Source of the DNA: Polyodon spathula
Lineage: Eukaryota > Chordata > Actinopteri > Acipenseriformes > Polyodontidae
Direction of reading: 5' to 3'
NCBI RefSeq assembly: GCF_017654505.1
Contig: NC_054547.1
Coordinates: 23,178,346-23,242,345 of the forward strand
DNA length: 64,000 nucleotides
Shown: positions 23,800 through 37,271 of the stretch, in pieces
How the letters are laid out: each line of letters begins with the position of its first letter
How positions within the stretch are numbered: the first letter of the stretch is position 1
Program-made: the position numbers and the translations under genes
Notes under the pieces: generated by a model
Database searches by the model: none
Told to the model about the DNA's origin: nothing
What the model saw: the letters and a program-made list of their open reading frames with translations, nothing else

Positions 23800-24925
23800 C
23801 TGCACAGCAAATGGAAGTGTTTATGGAATTATCTCAGCATGTCCATATCCCTCTTAAGGAAGTCTCTAGTTTCAATGTGTGCTGCTTGCAGTGATTACAA
23901 GAGCCAGCCTCCCTCCCTCTACTGTGTATGCTCAAACCAGCACACAGACAGACACACAAACAGAGGCTTTTATATCAAAGTGATGTAGTTTTGGTGTGAA
24001 CAATATCTTCAAGACCAACAAAATCTTATAAAAATGGGTATTCAAAATATTTGCTAATTTGAACATTTAGTGTTGCACCATGTAAAATAACAGTCATCCA
24101 TACAGCTACAACAGTCTTGTACGAATAGCTTTTTGTAAACTATGGTACTTTTGTACACTCTTGTGGTCAAAGATATATTGGAATGACCCTTAAATAATTA
24201 TGTTGGGAAGATAAATCTAACATGTTACTGCAATACTAAATTAGAGATATCAGTACCATAACAAACTTGCTAGAGAAAGCCACTATAGTTCTGATCACAA
24301 GTGCTCTTGATAGCTGTAAATGTATTCACATACAGATGTCATAACTACTAAGCTGGTATATACAGTATAAAGATGGGATTTGTACAGTCAGGCTCAAGCT
24401 AGGCAGAGGAGAAAGATGTCAGCATCGCACTTTAAAGACTGACATTGGAAATGCATGAATCCAACACGATAGGTCGGCTGCTGTTTGCCAGTAATTTGTC
24501 CTCCGTCTTATTGAAGTCAATATCAGAAATCCTGGATTCGGAAGCATGCACTCGCAGTCGGAAAAAAATTATAAATCATCCCCGTAGTGACATGCCATTT
24601 AGACAGTGGAAAATGCTGAAATTGGGTGTTGCTGGGTCGTAGGTACACCAACACGATACAGTTGGAAGCCCATTGCTCATAAATAATTGAGACCCAGTCT
24701 CTCTTTGCAATTGGGATAATAAATTGCAGACATGCACTTGAGGATTCTAGAAAATCTATTTCCCCAAACAAGAGTGCTGGACAGATAACTTAGATAGCTG
24801 AGGCACATGTTCTGCCAATTGTAAATCTTTCTACGTCACTGAAATGGAGTGAGATTCAAGAAGCTGTGACTAGAAATTGATAACTTATTTCTTTATTTAC
24901 ACAGGTAGCAAGTAGAAAAAGTTTG

Positions 24926-24955
24926 TGTTTGTTTGTTTGTTTGTTTGTTTGTTTA
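24926..24955. repeat. (GTTT)n microsatellite
   Basis: About seven GTTT units in a row. Confidence 0.9.
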
Positions 24956-25053
24956 ATGGCAGGAAGAACATTCTAAAGTTGCCAGACAATTGTTTAGCAT
25001 GTTTGGGCTAATGCCTTCAGAAAAAAAAAAAACATTTGTTTACTTGCCTGCAT

Positions 25054-25054
<1 letters not shown>

Positions 25055-25103
<49 letters not shown>
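25055..25103. repeat. 49-bp poly(C) homopolymer
   Basis: An uninterrupted run of 49 C, preceded by CATT and followed by TAAAACT. C/G homopolymers of this length are rare in vertebrate DNA. The G strand could form a quadruplex and the C strand an i-motif. A sequencing or assembly error in length is possible. Confidence 0.9.
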
Positions 25104-25108
<5 letters not shown>

Positions 25109-26009
25109 CTAAAGATGGTGTTGTGCAATGGTGTTGTTAACTCATTTTCTCTACACAGGTAACTCACATCGGTTCTGCTTTTGGTCTGTGTTAAAGTTAA
25201 AAATTCCTAACAGTCAGTGTCCAGGTTTCAGTATCTTGGTAACATCCGTTAGGACCGGCATGAGGGGGTCACCTGTTGAGTCTCAGTCATCCTGATGAGT
25301 GGGTGGTAGCAGTTCTGCGACTTCAAATTTTGCCATTTCAGAATTAGTAGAAAAACTGGTACAACACATTCAAAAGGATGGCAATACAGATAACATCAGC
25401 TCAGCTTGTAGGGATAATATGAAATGTATAAGGCAGTTGATAAATGTTGGCTATTAGCCAAGTAGAATTGGATTCACAATGAGACAACCCAGCTGAAATA
25501 CTGAAGTGAAATGAGAGTCTTCTTAGAGTATATTCCTTGACAATAAAAACAGACCTCATGCACCAGTAAACCCAGGTCATTTCACAATTATACTGACATG
25601 CTGTAGATAATATAAGGTTTGTCAATAGCTGATGAAAATGCTTGTTTTAAGGTGTGAAAAGTCTCCTGTAAGACTGCCCATGTTTTACAGGAAACATGTT
25701 GTTATTAATGTAATTGGAATCCAGCTGCTTCCAACACAAAGCCTTTGCAAATGCCATGTCACATCTCTGAAGGCTATGTCTGCATAAAGATTTATCTAAG
25801 ACTTTTTTACATCTTCTGTTAATTCATTTGTAATTATTCACTGTTTACTAATTAATAAAGGTGTCAAATAGAATTAAGTTATTTAGATGAAGATTCATGT
25901 CAATTGACTCCACAGTTTGTCATTTATACAGGAATGACTTGATCTGCATAATAAAAAACAAATTATGCTGCAATAAAATGCAATCTTTCTTTTATGAAAA
26001 GTGTGTGTT

Positions 26010-26046
<37 letters not shown>

Positions 26047-27844
26047 TGTGTATATTTATGTTTGTACATCTAATGTTATATCACAATGTGGTTTCCTCAC
26101 AAATTACTATTAAAGAACTATAGTCACTATAGTTCACCAATTATGTTATCTACAGCAATGCATTACTCCAATAGTAATTTGCAGTTCTGGTTCATTTTAA
26201 TTGATTAAATCATGAATGTTTACTCTCTGTACAAGTGCACCTTGTTTCAAACAAAAAAAAAAAACACAGACAATTTAAGAAATAATGATTTTAACTAGTT
26301 TTATTATATAGCACACATGGGTAGGCAAAGACAACACATAATAGATATTTTAAATCTAACAGCTATAGATAACTCCTGATAGGTTAAGAATTATATATTT
26401 ACCCTTGTGGAGCTTGAAGAAGCTTTTAAGAGCAAGAATGTTTCAAAGTTTTGCAAGTTCAGTTGTAAAAAGAGTCAATTAAGGTGCAAAACTTGATTTA
26501 AGAGTCCTGGAGTTTCGTTGCAAATTGTTAGATTTCCAAGAACAATGTGTGGAGTTTTCTTTTTTTTAAATCCCACATAGAAAGTCAATTGCAGTTAATC
26601 CTCTTCAAAGATATTTTTTTTTTGGTCGCAGTTCAATTCAAAGTTTAGTTCCAAGGCAGATCGAAGTTTTTAAGTTGAAGAAGGTTTTCCCCAACAAGGC
26701 ATCTTCTTGTAGCTTCCAGATAATATAGATGATTCCTCAAAGAATAGGTCAAAAATAGATTTTGAATGGATAGAAAAATCAAGACCCAGAAATCATTCGA
26801 TTTCCAGTCTTTTAAAATTGGCATGAGATCGGTGTTCTGAGACACCAGCCAATCATTTGGGATTGACCCAAAATGTAACCTCATTGGCAGTTGTCACAAA
26901 AAGGTGTGTCCTTGATCTTCAAAATATTGTTGTCCACGTCTTGGATAAGGGTGTCCATCAAATGTCTTTTTAAAAGGTAACTTAAGAAAAGTCTCTTTTA
27001 TTAATAACTCTACTGTGCTCCTTCCTGTCTCTATAAAACCTTCATATTCATGTTGCCCACAAAAAGATGAATAACTCAATACCTTATTATTTATGGCTAC
27101 TAAGAGCCTGAGTAACACAAATTATATTTGGTTATAAAGTACTATTTGCTCATTTTAAATTGTAACTTATTCTTTACAGATTTAACCATGTTTGTGCCAA
27201 ATGACATTGTAAGGCACAAATCAAATATTTTCAATCCTTAATATCATACCGACAGTTATCAAAATACAATTTGACAGACAGCATTCATCACAATGTGTAT
27301 AGTGTTTGGTATTGTTAGTTTAAGAAATTTATTGACAAAATGTTAGTGTCAATCTCATACTTAGAAAGTTTTAGGAAAACCATTTATACTCATCTAAACA
27401 TTTTAAAGGTTTGCTGACTGCAAAGCTAATTCAAAGACATTCTCTAACCAACTTAGAGTTAATCATAAATTTCATTAGACATTTTAACACCTGGGCTAGA
27501 GACAGACATTTTATCAGAGTCTGATCGTTTAGAAAACAGACACACTTTCTTGAGCCACTTGGCCTGGCATCCTTATCTAATATACAATCTTGTTAATTTC
27601 TTCCTGGCCCTGGTTAGCAGACCTGCAGACAGCTTCTTAGTTTCTTTTGAAGCTTGCATTTTAAGTTGGGTGAGGGGAGATGAGAGAAAAAATGCAGGGA
27701 GAACTCAGCACGTACAAGAAAAATATAGAATTATATTAGAATACATAAATTTCCCTCACATATATATTTGTTAGTACTGATATCACCTTTAAAACTATCG
27801 CGTGAAGCACAGCTTTAATACCAGTGCAAACAAAGTTTGCTCCT
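25104..27844. other. Intronic sequence, nothing recognised
   Basis: Contains a (TG)n tract at about 26002-26040. No gene or repeated element was noticed on either strand. Confidence 0.4.
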
Positions 27845-28298
27845 GGCTACCATAGAATATCCATCAATCACACATCCAATCAATTTAAATTTCAATGGCT
27901 TGCAACCAATTAAAAAAAGCAATCGATATAATTGGTGGAGATGTTTCACAGGAATGATAATGTAGATCAATATATTACAGCCACATACATATATCTGTTG
28001 CATATATTCCAGTAGATCAATAGACAAAATGCAGTTTTAATTAAATGAACACATCACTCAAATACACAGGGTGTCCAGTTAGTCAGGCATCACAGGCAAT
28101 ATCATACATCATGCCGATTAGGATTTTAAAAATCGGACAGCCACACCCCAGTCACTATCTGCGTCACACACCAAAATGATTTGAATTAATTTCACACCTG
28201 AAAGAATCAGAGAGCCAGCCAATATTAATAATTATACCAATGATGCATGACTATGATGCCTGTACAATGTAACTGCTTCTCACTGTAACATTGTCATT
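27845..28298. repeat. Dispersed repeat Y, copy 1 (long form)
   Basis: About 90% like the unit at 29261-29577 by eye. It starts GGCTACCATAGAATATCCAT and ends CAATGTAACTGCTTCTCA. This copy holds about 145 bp (around 28021-28157) that are absent from copy 2. It has no good open frame. Confidence 0.8.
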
Positions 28299-29260
28299 TT
28301 GGGTTTGTTGTGCAGGGGATTTTTTGTAAGTGCATTTGCTGCTTTTGGAAACAAGGAAATACAATAATAAATAATACAAGCCTTTCATACATTTCGCCTC
28401 TGGAGGCCTGGGATAGAGTGGCTTGGGTAACCAGTGGTCTTAATTTGTTTCCACTGGACATTAGTCCACAAATCCACCACCAAATTCAGTGCAATAGACA
28501 GTGCTTGAGATGCACTCTCTCGCTTGCATGGCTGGATGGGGAAGCTATCATGGCATCTGCCTATAGTACCACTGTCTGTCATGAGCACTACATTAAATAA
28601 AATATGTAGATAGATAAACCTAAATTGATAAAAAAATAAAAAATAAATACTTCCATCAAGGTTCTAATGACAACCTACTGGAGGTTTCTAGATTAAAACC
28701 AATCTAAAATGTGACAAATCGAGCACAGTAAAACAGCAGTCTAGTATCTGTCTTCATGGAATCAGTTCATTTTTCCTGGAGTCCCGGTTTTCCAACACTT
28801 TAAATTCATGCGAATATAAATGAGGATGTGAAAAGGCTTATGACAGCAATTTTTTTTTTGTGTCTGGATATGTTCCATTTCTCCACAGTGAGTACCTGTC
28901 AAGTCTCTCTGTATCATTTTTGACAGAACAAGAGAAAGCTTTGCTGGGAAATCGTTCATCTTCATTACAAGGTATGGTTGACAACCAAGGGGGTTTAGAA
29001 AATTATCTTAAAAGTAAGACCTCCCCTACCCAATATATGCAACCACACATTTTAAGTTTTGTACACTATCCAGATACTGGCTTGAGATCAATTTGGATTG
29101 CTAAGGATTGTCCATGCCAAGTTTCATCACAATTGGCTGAATATAAAGGTCTGATGAGTACAGCATATGAAATACATTGCAAATGTTTTGAGTATGTTGC
29201 AGATATAGTTTGATTCAGGGGTTCACTTATAGCAAAAAGGTACCATTTTGTTTATAGACA

Positions 29261-29602
29261 GGCTACCACAGAATATCCATTAATCACACATCCAATCAAT
29301 TTCAATTTCAATGGCTTGCAACCAATTAAAAAAGCGATCGTTATAATTGGTGGAGATGTTTCACAGGAATGATAATGTAGATCAATATATTACAGCCACG
29401 TACATATATCTGTTGCATATATTCCAGTAGATCAATACCTGATCTACTATCTGCGTCACACACCAAAATGATTTGAATTAATTTCACACCTGAAAGAATC
29501 AGAGAGCCAGCCAGTATTAATAATGATACCTTTGATGCCTGTACAATGTAACTGCTTCTCATGTTAACATTTTCATAGCTTATATTTAAGGAAGAGGGAC
29601 AG
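29261..29602. mobile_element. Dispersed repeat Y, copy 2, with a 16-bp flanking duplication
   Basis: The unit (GGCTACCACAGAATATCC...) is bracketed by an exact 16-bp direct repeat, CATTTTGTTTATAGAC, at 29244-29259 and 29603-29618. A long target duplication of this sort is typical of LINE-type target-primed insertion. No poly(A) or L2-like tail is obvious at either end, and no pol III boxes were recognised, so the class is open. Confidence 0.6.
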
Positions 29603-30150
29603 CATTTTGTTTATAGACCTCATGTATTGACCTTGATTTACAGTAGCTCACATATATGCTTCAAATTCCGATCTGTTTGTGGCTTATGTGCATTATTGTT
29701 GGTGTCGGTAGCTGCATGCTGACCTTTGCCTAGCTGTGCTTTAACATAATTTTCAGGTTTGAACAATACCAGCAGCGAAGCGACTAATCAGATATACAGG
29801 AGTGACGACACTATTATTGTTAAGAAAGAACATTTTGTGCTGTTTTGCCTTTTGGTGTAAAAAAAAATAATAGTAATGTTCTTACTTATAGATGTTGCAT
29901 TCTAAAATATATCATTACAGTACTCTTTGGTTATTCAATTCATGGTTCATCATTTACAAACCTAATACTGTATATATCCAACAATGTATATGTGGAATGC
30001 AGTTTTCAACATACAAATGCCATATATATTTCTAGAATATATTTAAAATACACATATCTAAGTAGATATTTTTCAATGCTATACAGCCCTATTCACAAGG
30101 TTTTACAGATTACATAAACTTCAGTAGAGCTCTCAGAAACATGTTTAAGA

Positions 30151-30323
30151 ACAGTGGTACACCATTGTAACCATTAACCTGTCCCCTGCAACATTGCACC
30201 TTCTGGATGTAAGAAATACATGATTATGCAATACCACATAAAACACGTGTGGTATTTCTCACATCCACTCAAGGAGTGTTGCAGGGGAGCAGATTAATTA
30301 TTACACTCTGGTGTACCAGTTGT
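30151..30323. mobile_element. Foldback MITE, family 2
   Basis: The left arm GGTACACCATTGTAACCATT then AACCTGTCCCCTGCAACA pairs with the reverse complement of the right arm, GGTACACCAGAGTGTAATAA then TTAATCTGCTCCCCTGCAAC. Inner arms ATACCACA and TGTGGTAT also pair around the loop. A single arm of the same family is at 7061-7095. Confidence 0.75.
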
Positions 30324-31405
30324 ACACTAGACTAGACCTGTGGTGTACAAGAGAGACAAGCTCTGATAAGGCCACATGAGTGATTTTGACTTTTAAAAAG
30401 TCACCCGCATCACTGAAGCACAGAAATAATAAGAATTTAGTTACAGTCAGCACTGGGGCATCCATTACCCAGATACACGTCAGTCGCGTGTGACAATTAA
30501 TGCACTTACCCATCGCATGCGATTTCAGACTTTTGCGATACAAAGCCCATCTCTTCAATGTTACAAAGTATTTGAATATCCATCACAGCCCACATTTTTT
30601 CTTTTTTCTCTCTGCATGCCGAATCAGCCTGAAGCGCTTGCTATTAATTAACACAGACAATAAATCTACCCGCTGCCAAACCACGCCCCAGTCTTGAGCT
30701 GTCCTTACAAAGGTAACACGGAATTCTCCTGTCAGGACACTGCACTCTGATTGGCTACCATATTATTGTTAATAAAACAATGAATAATCCTCCCTCAACA
30801 CCGAAATCCTAAACTTAAGGTCAGTATCCTATACAGCTGTCATTACACACCTAAAGTAGTTCATGTTTGGCTGTGAATAAGCATTTTTGTTACTTTAAAA
30901 AAAAGTGACCGGAGGTGCTGACTTCCTTAGTTGACCTGACAGGAACATTTTGTGGTACCTTTTTCAAGAACTGCCTTGACTGCTTGTGAATATGTATGAC
31001 AGAGGAAATTTCTTTATATTTTATCTTTATTTTTAATTATATCTTTGCTGTATTTTACTGTATTTTGCTTTATATTTTACTGGGGTTTTTTTGCGTGTGT
31101 TTTTTTTGCATTTTTTTGAGGTAAATAGTGAGACCTCTTTGCAGTTACACAGTGCTTCCTCCAGTTTCACAGTTAATCAATACAGTTATAGATATTTTAC
31201 AGTACAGATATTTTTTTTTTAATATGTGATCTTTAGTTGTTTTTGTGCATTTCCATTTGTAAGTGAACTGTGACATTAGGGCCTTATCGAGCACTATGTT
31301 CTGCAATTTTGAATACTGACTTTGGATACTGTTTTAATTCTGGAAACTGAGTTGTCTTTTGTTAAATTGCATTACCTTTTACGTTGTACGTAGTTTTGTG
31401 CATGG
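30324..31405. other. Intronic sequence, nothing recognised
   Basis: No gene or element is seen; T-rich runs occur at 31080-31115. Confidence 0.4.
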
Positions 31406-31410
31406 GTAAC

Positions 31411-32034
31411 TGTGACAGGCTGGCTGTAGTAGTGGTGACGTCAGAACCAGGAAATGAACAACAGACAGGTGAGTTGTATAAATTGTGCTGTTGTGCATTT
31501 CAATTAAACAAACAGAAAATAAAAGGTTTGTATAAAAACACTGACACCAAAGCAGGACACAGCACTTTAGGCCAAAATAAATAGGCGAACAAAACGAACA
31601 GACACTAACAAACAGGGTGGACAAAGGCTAAACACAAAACAAGTACAGTGCTGGTGCTTCCAACACTCGTAGCAATTGATCGTTTTTCTCTTAGTTTTTA
31701 ACTCTCCTCTTCACACCCTGTTCTCCACTGCCCAAACACACAACCCTGAGTGAGTGCTTAGTGCATCTATATATACAATTGTGCTGGGATTCAATTACCA
31801 ATTAAGTATTCACTTGAATCCCACCACATGAACTAATCTGTGTACTCCCGTGCTCACATATCAATACCCTTTTACTTTGCACGTGAAGTGATTAGTGCTC
31901 ATAACCCATATTTTAATCTGTGCACTTTATACATAAACACCAACATATGGTACATATATACATAACACACCACATGCAACACACAACACACAAATAAACA
32001 CTTGGGAAGGGGGGCGGGGGTGCCCATTGCCACA
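31411..32034 (-). mobile_element. Solo LTR, family L, minus orientation
   Basis: The repeat is bounded by TGT (31411) and ACA (32034), with exact 5-bp duplications GTAAC at 31406-31410 and 32035-32039. It aligns with the LTRs at 32345-32818 and 34672-35277 (AGGCCAAAATAAATAG, GTGCTCACATA, CACGTGAAGTG) and with 53611-54111 on the other strand. No internal region accompanies it, so it is a solo LTR left by recombination. Confidence 0.85.
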
Positions 32035-33399
32035 GTAACATTTTGATTTCATTTTGCTGTTGGGTTATTAACGGGGAATTTTACATACTGCTACAATACA
32101 TATCAGATTTAAAAGTATGTACTGTATTACAATCCACGTGTCATCTCTTTTGGCAAGTGATATTTTCAGAATCATATCGTTCTGAATTAAAATATTTATT
32201 CTGATGAAAATATAGCACTGTACCCCAAAATCCATACAGTACATCTAAATGGAAGCCTACTTATTTTAAAACAGTCTTTTTAGATATGTATTTTTGATAC
32301 TGTATCTTTTTTGTGTTCCCTGAAAAATGGACAAGGGTTGTAACAGTCCAAAAGTGGTCGAACAGACAAACAAACATGGTGAGTCAGAACAAGCACGCAC
32401 ACAAGTATCGTGCTGATCCTTCCAGCACAAAATAGCAATTGTAATGATTTAATTGTTATTTTTTTAATTCTCTCCTCTCCACACCCATTCTCCACTCACC
32501 TAACACACAACCCTGAATGAGTGAAATGTGCATCTATATATACTGTTGTGCCGGGATGCAATTACTAATTATTTATTCATTTGAATCCCAGCACATGAAC
32601 TAATTTGTGCAATCCCAGTGCTCACATACTATTACATACTTTAAATCCATGTGAAGTGTTTGTGCAATCCCTGTGCCTAAATACAACTATATATTTTAAA
32701 TCACTTGTGCTACACAGACCCATTTATATCCCATGCAGCAATAGCTATACACCAACATTAACACTCCACATGAAACAAAGGATACATAAATACGCACAGG
32801 GGCGATAACTTGGCCACATACCTCCCCCCTTGTGCGCAGCACACATGACCACCTCCCCCCTTAAAATTCCCAAAGTCTTGCTGAAAGTCCCGGGCCAAGA
32901 ACAGGGACTTCAAGGGGTTCATCGGCGGCAATGTTACCAGTATCTACTGGCAAATGCTGTCAACATATATGCTCCCAGCGGGGGAGTTTTTCCTCCCGTT
33001 GAATCACTAATAGCGAAAATGCTGCTGGTGGTTATGCTGTCAGCAAACGTGCTGACAGCAGTGTGGCACACTCCAGCAGCGGAAAGGCTGCTTCCTCCCG
33101 TAACCCCCCTGGCAACAGAAAAGCTGCTAATGGTGAGACGGTCAGTTGACTTGCTGACCGCACCAAGGCTGGCTCCTCCCATTGCACCACTGGCAGTGGA
33201 AATGCTGCCAACAGCGAGGCTGTTGGCAGATTTGTTGGCAGCTCTAAGGCTGGCTCCTTTAATCTCAGCTAATCCCCAGAAGTCAGCAGCAAACTACCTC
33301 CAGTGAAGGTATCTCCTAGCAATAATGAGCTGGTCTCCCCAGGCGATGCGGAGCAGCAGGCAACACCATGTAATGCAGAACAGGCATCCTTTCGCTGTG

Positions 33400-33670
33400 C
33401 ATGGCAGGCATCCCCGGGCGGTGATGTGAAGGCATCCCCAGGCAGTGACGTGAAGGCATCCCTGCGTGATGACTTGAAGGCATCCCCGAGTGGTTGCCTG
33501 TAGGCATCCCTGAGCAATGACTTGGAGAATCTTTGGGCAGTGACTTGAAGGCACCCCTGAGTGTTGACATGCAGGCATCTCCCAGCGATGACTTCGTGAC
33601 ATCCTTGGGCAGTGTCATACAGGTATCCCCGAGCGATTACTTGGAGGCATCTTCGGGCAGTGACTTTAGG
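33400..33670 (-). repeat. Degenerate minisatellite of 27-bp units in the gag-element interior
   Basis: Units of the form GGCATCCCCGAGYGRTGACTTGA recur about ten times with variation. On the minus strand each 27-bp unit would encode nine residues such as GDAFTSPP, so the array could be read in all three frames without many stops. A second repeated block of about 100-120 bp units (GTTGGCAGC..TGCTGCC..) occupies about 32930-33260, and a GCTCCTGCTGCTCTCCCTC repeat occupies about 33980-34100. Confidence 0.7.
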
Positions 33671-34156
33671 AGGGAAGCCCCTGGCCCAGGAGGCGGCAGC
33701 AGGAGCTCCACTTCTCCCCCTGTGGATTGAATCAGGACCAGTCGTGGTGCTGGGGTTGGCCACTCTGACAGTGGCTGTGGCGGTGCTGGCGCTCTTCACA
33801 GCCACTGCAGCCGGGCTGTTTTCCCCCATTCTCCTCTCAGCAGCCTATGCAGAGGCTGTTGAGGAATGCCAACATCACGTCCTGGTCCTTTCTCTTGTGG
33901 TAGAGGTGGCAGCTGCAGGCAGTTTTCCTCTTTCGGTGGAGGAGGGAACTGCAAGAAGTCTCCCTTTGGTGGTGAAAGGAGAGGCAGCTCCTGCTGCTCT
34001 CCCTCAGGCAGTGGAGGCAGAGGCTGCTCCTGCTGCTCTCCTCCTGGTGGTGGAGGCGGTGGAGGCAGAGGTAGCTCCTGCTGCTCTCCCTCTGGCAGTG
34101 GAGGCCCTCTGGCATTGGTGAGCTGGCATACAGGCATCCCGACCAATCGTGTCCCC

Positions 34157-34579
34157 CTACCTCACATCGCCCGCACCAGCTTGGTGGCACCTCGGAGCAG
34201 TCCCTCCAGCGGTGCTCCTCCTTTCCGCACCAGGTGCACCAGGGGAACAGGTTCTCTGGCTCCTCTGGCCACTGATGCTGTTGCTGCTGGGGAGGTGGGA
34301 CCAGCAGTCTACCTCCCCTCCTGGTGGTGGAGACCGAGGCGACCCCTGCTCCTCCCTCTCCTGATGGACAGGGCTGCGGGTCAAATAGTGCTCACCTCCG
34401 CAGATGGGGCATAGCTGGGGTAGCTGTTTGAGGAAGTACCAGGGTAAGTTTGTGCTGAAATGCCCTGGCTCAGCATAGCAGTAACACGCGGGCTGCTGTT
34501 CCTCTGGCTGGTGTTGTGGCTGCTGCCTTCTGACATTCCCAGGTTTTTTTTTTTTTTCACCAAAATTCCACTCCTCCAC
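34157..34579 (-). pseudogene. gag nucleocapsid-like remnant
   Basis: A 140-codon frame just inside the 5' LTR. It contains CYCYAEPGHFSTNLPW and CPICGGEHYLTRSPV, which resemble CCHC zinc knuckles of gypsy-type Gag, where the motif binds the RNA genome. In the first knuckle the second and fourth ligands are lost or shifted. In the second the last Cys is Ser. The flanks are Gln- and Pro-rich. The capsid part and the polymerase are absent, so this cannot be a working gene. Confidence 0.6.
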
Positions 34580-35282
34580 TAATTACAAAAACAACAAAAA
34601 TCCTGCACTATTGCTCCTGACCTGACTCCTCCGAATGGAGGCATGGGTTCAAATCCCACTATGACACCACGTGTGAGCAGGCTTCCTGTAGGGGTGATGT
34701 CAGGCCAGAAAGGAATACACAGGCTGGCAGTACTGGGGTTGAACCTGAGACGCAATTGCTGTGCTCAGTGTTTTAATTAATGAAACAAATAAAAGATATA
34801 AACAAAAACAGCACACGGCACTTGAGGCCAAAATAAATAGACAAACAAAAAGGACTAACACTAGACAAACAGTGGACAAACAGACAAGCAAACGCAAGTA
34901 CAAACAAACACAAAATATCATGCTAGCCCTTCCAGCATGAAATAACAATTGTAATGCTTAATTCATATTTCTTTAATTCTCTCCTCTCCACATCCATTCT
35001 CCACTTACTGAACACACAACCCCAATTATTAATTAACTATTCACTTGAAACCCAGCACGTGAACTCATTTGTGCAATCCCAGTGCTCACATACTATTACA
35101 TACTTTAAATGCACGTGAAGTGTTTGTGCAATCCCTGCGCCTAAATACAACTATATATTTTAAATCACTCGTGCTCCACAGACCCATTTATATCCTGTGC
35201 AGCAATATCTATGCACCAACATTAACACTCCACATGCAACACAGAACACATAAATACATATAGGGCACTTGGCCACAGTAAC

Positions 35283-37271
35283 ACATGTTTAACTGTCACT
35301 GAAGTCAAAATTTTATAGGGTGGGATTTGTGAGTGCTGACTGTAGTTAAGATATTTCACAGCCAAATTGTTTCAACGTTTGTCCAGCTTGTGCCTTGTTT
35401 AATTTCTGTGGACCACAGTCCCCTCTTATTTATTAAAAACATGAAAATGTCCTTCTTACAATACACATGTACAAGCTAGCCCAGGTTCAGCAGTGAGTGG
35501 GAAGCAGTTTGCTTCAAGGGACATGCTCAGTTTGACACCTTACAGCAAGTGTAAGATGACAATTATCAGTTACAGTATACCAGCACTTGCAACTGCTCAA
35601 GTCTTACTGACATGTACACTAAACTTTAAAAAGTATATGAGCAAAAACAAATAGTGCTGGACATATCTGTAGAAGTAACATACATTTTCCATTTCCTAGT
35701 CTAAAACTTGCAGAATACTGTATTGATACAGCCGGGTTAAAATGGAGACAATAGTCATCATGGTGGATATTAATTTTTGGTAGCTTTGTGATGGTCATTT
35801 GTACAGTTTTTTTTTTTTTTTTAATATTGCATATTCATTTGGCAGACTCTTAATTTAGCTGTATAGAAGCTTTTCATCTTACATACAGTATGTTGGCTTA
35901 CCTCATAGTCTTGGGTCTATGTTATGCTTGCAACATTGGTATATAATAAGGAAGGCTCTGTACAAACGTTAATCTGCTTAACATGAATATATTGTCAGTG
36001 TTGTTGGTGGGACGAGGTGTAAATTCACACTTTTAGGTGCCTGTATCGAATTATTTCACCTACACCTATAAGACATATATGAATATCAAGTAGGGACATT
36101 GAGGCCTGCCAATAGTCAAAGCTGCCTGTCACCTGTCAAATGTGATACCCAAAGCAACTCAAAATAAAATGTACCACCACTGCAGAGAGGGAGAGAATGA
36201 GAGGCTCACAGGAATATTTGAAATACACCTTGCGCCTGGCCTGCATCTGAGTTTCACAGATCAGCCCGGTTTTGTGAAGCCGAAATAATTGTGAAATAGG
36301 TGACGTTTGTCAAATGAAGAGACACCTGCACCCTTCATCAGCACAGCTTGTAATCTACTTCTTTGCAAGCCCTCATTTTGTTTCTGAAGTAAATTATCTA
36401 TCTTCTGTTTCTCTGTTTAATGACAACAGGCACTCTTCTGTATCAAGTTCTCTAAAGATAAACTGAACACTGGCAGTACAAGTATTCATAGAGTTCCCTT
36501 ATGTTTTAATAGCCAGAGTTTTATATAGTATATAACTTGATTCAATGATATTAAAAAAATGTGATTTCCATCTGCATTAGGTGCGACTACCTCATGTTGC
36601 TTTTTTCTTCACTGTTGCTTACAGTTTGTAGTTATACTAAAATAATAAGGATAAGCTGTAACACATAGGAGCAGCCTATGTATCTAAAATACTATAAAAC
36701 ACATGAGGAATAATCACCATTTGGGATTTGTAAAAATACATCTTATCCTGCATTTAGATGTCATGACCCCTGCATAGAACATACTGTATGGCACACTTCT
36801 TCTTTATGTTGAATAGTTGTACATGATCTTCTTTTTGTGAATTATAACAGTGAAGTACGTTTGTGTGGGGTGTCTCTTATTAGAACAGAATTCACTTCTT
36901 ACAGTTTGAGCAGACACAACCTATATCAATAGAGATATTCTTCACCCAACATTAACTTATACACTAGCTATCAAGACCACAAAGATTTCTTCTTTAGGTC
37001 ACTTCATCCTCAGAAGAAAAAAAAAAAAAAACACTGATCTGCAAGAAGAATGTTCTTCACCTCTGTTTCTACTTCCCATATGAAGAAAATACCTTCTCAT
37101 GAAAGCTGGTGTATTTATATCATGTGTGTAGGTGCTTGTGTTTTTTTTCAATGGCTGACTTGTAGCAGTGTCATCATTAAAACTAAAAAATATAACTTCA
37201 TTAAATAAATTGTCATTAGTAAATGGTTAAAAATGCACAGTATAAAGAAAAAACACAGAGGTTCTTTATGG
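35283..37271. other. Intronic sequence, nothing recognised
   Basis: No element with a second copy and no open frame of note. Confidence 0.4.

Larger units (their letters stand above)
32345..35277 (-). mobile_element. Gypsy-like LTR element, gag remnant only, minus strand
   Basis: The 5' LTR is at 34672-35277. After two bases comes a primer-binding-site-like TGGTGTCATAGTGGGATTTG (34650-34669). A polypurine tract, AAGGGGGGAGGTA (32819-32831), precedes the 3' LTR at 32345-32818, whose outer ~130-200 bp are missing. The interior keeps only a gag-like end with two decayed zinc knuckles, followed by repeat-rich sequence. No protease, reverse transcriptase or integrase is seen. GTAAC follows the 5' LTR (35278-35282) and also stands at 32340-32344, a possible target duplication. 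Confidence 0.8.

Noticed and set aside
32830..34414. Many overlapping frames on both strands in the gag-only element
   Set aside because: Repeat units whose length is a multiple of three stay open in several frames; only the zinc-knuckle frame at 34157-34579 has family support.
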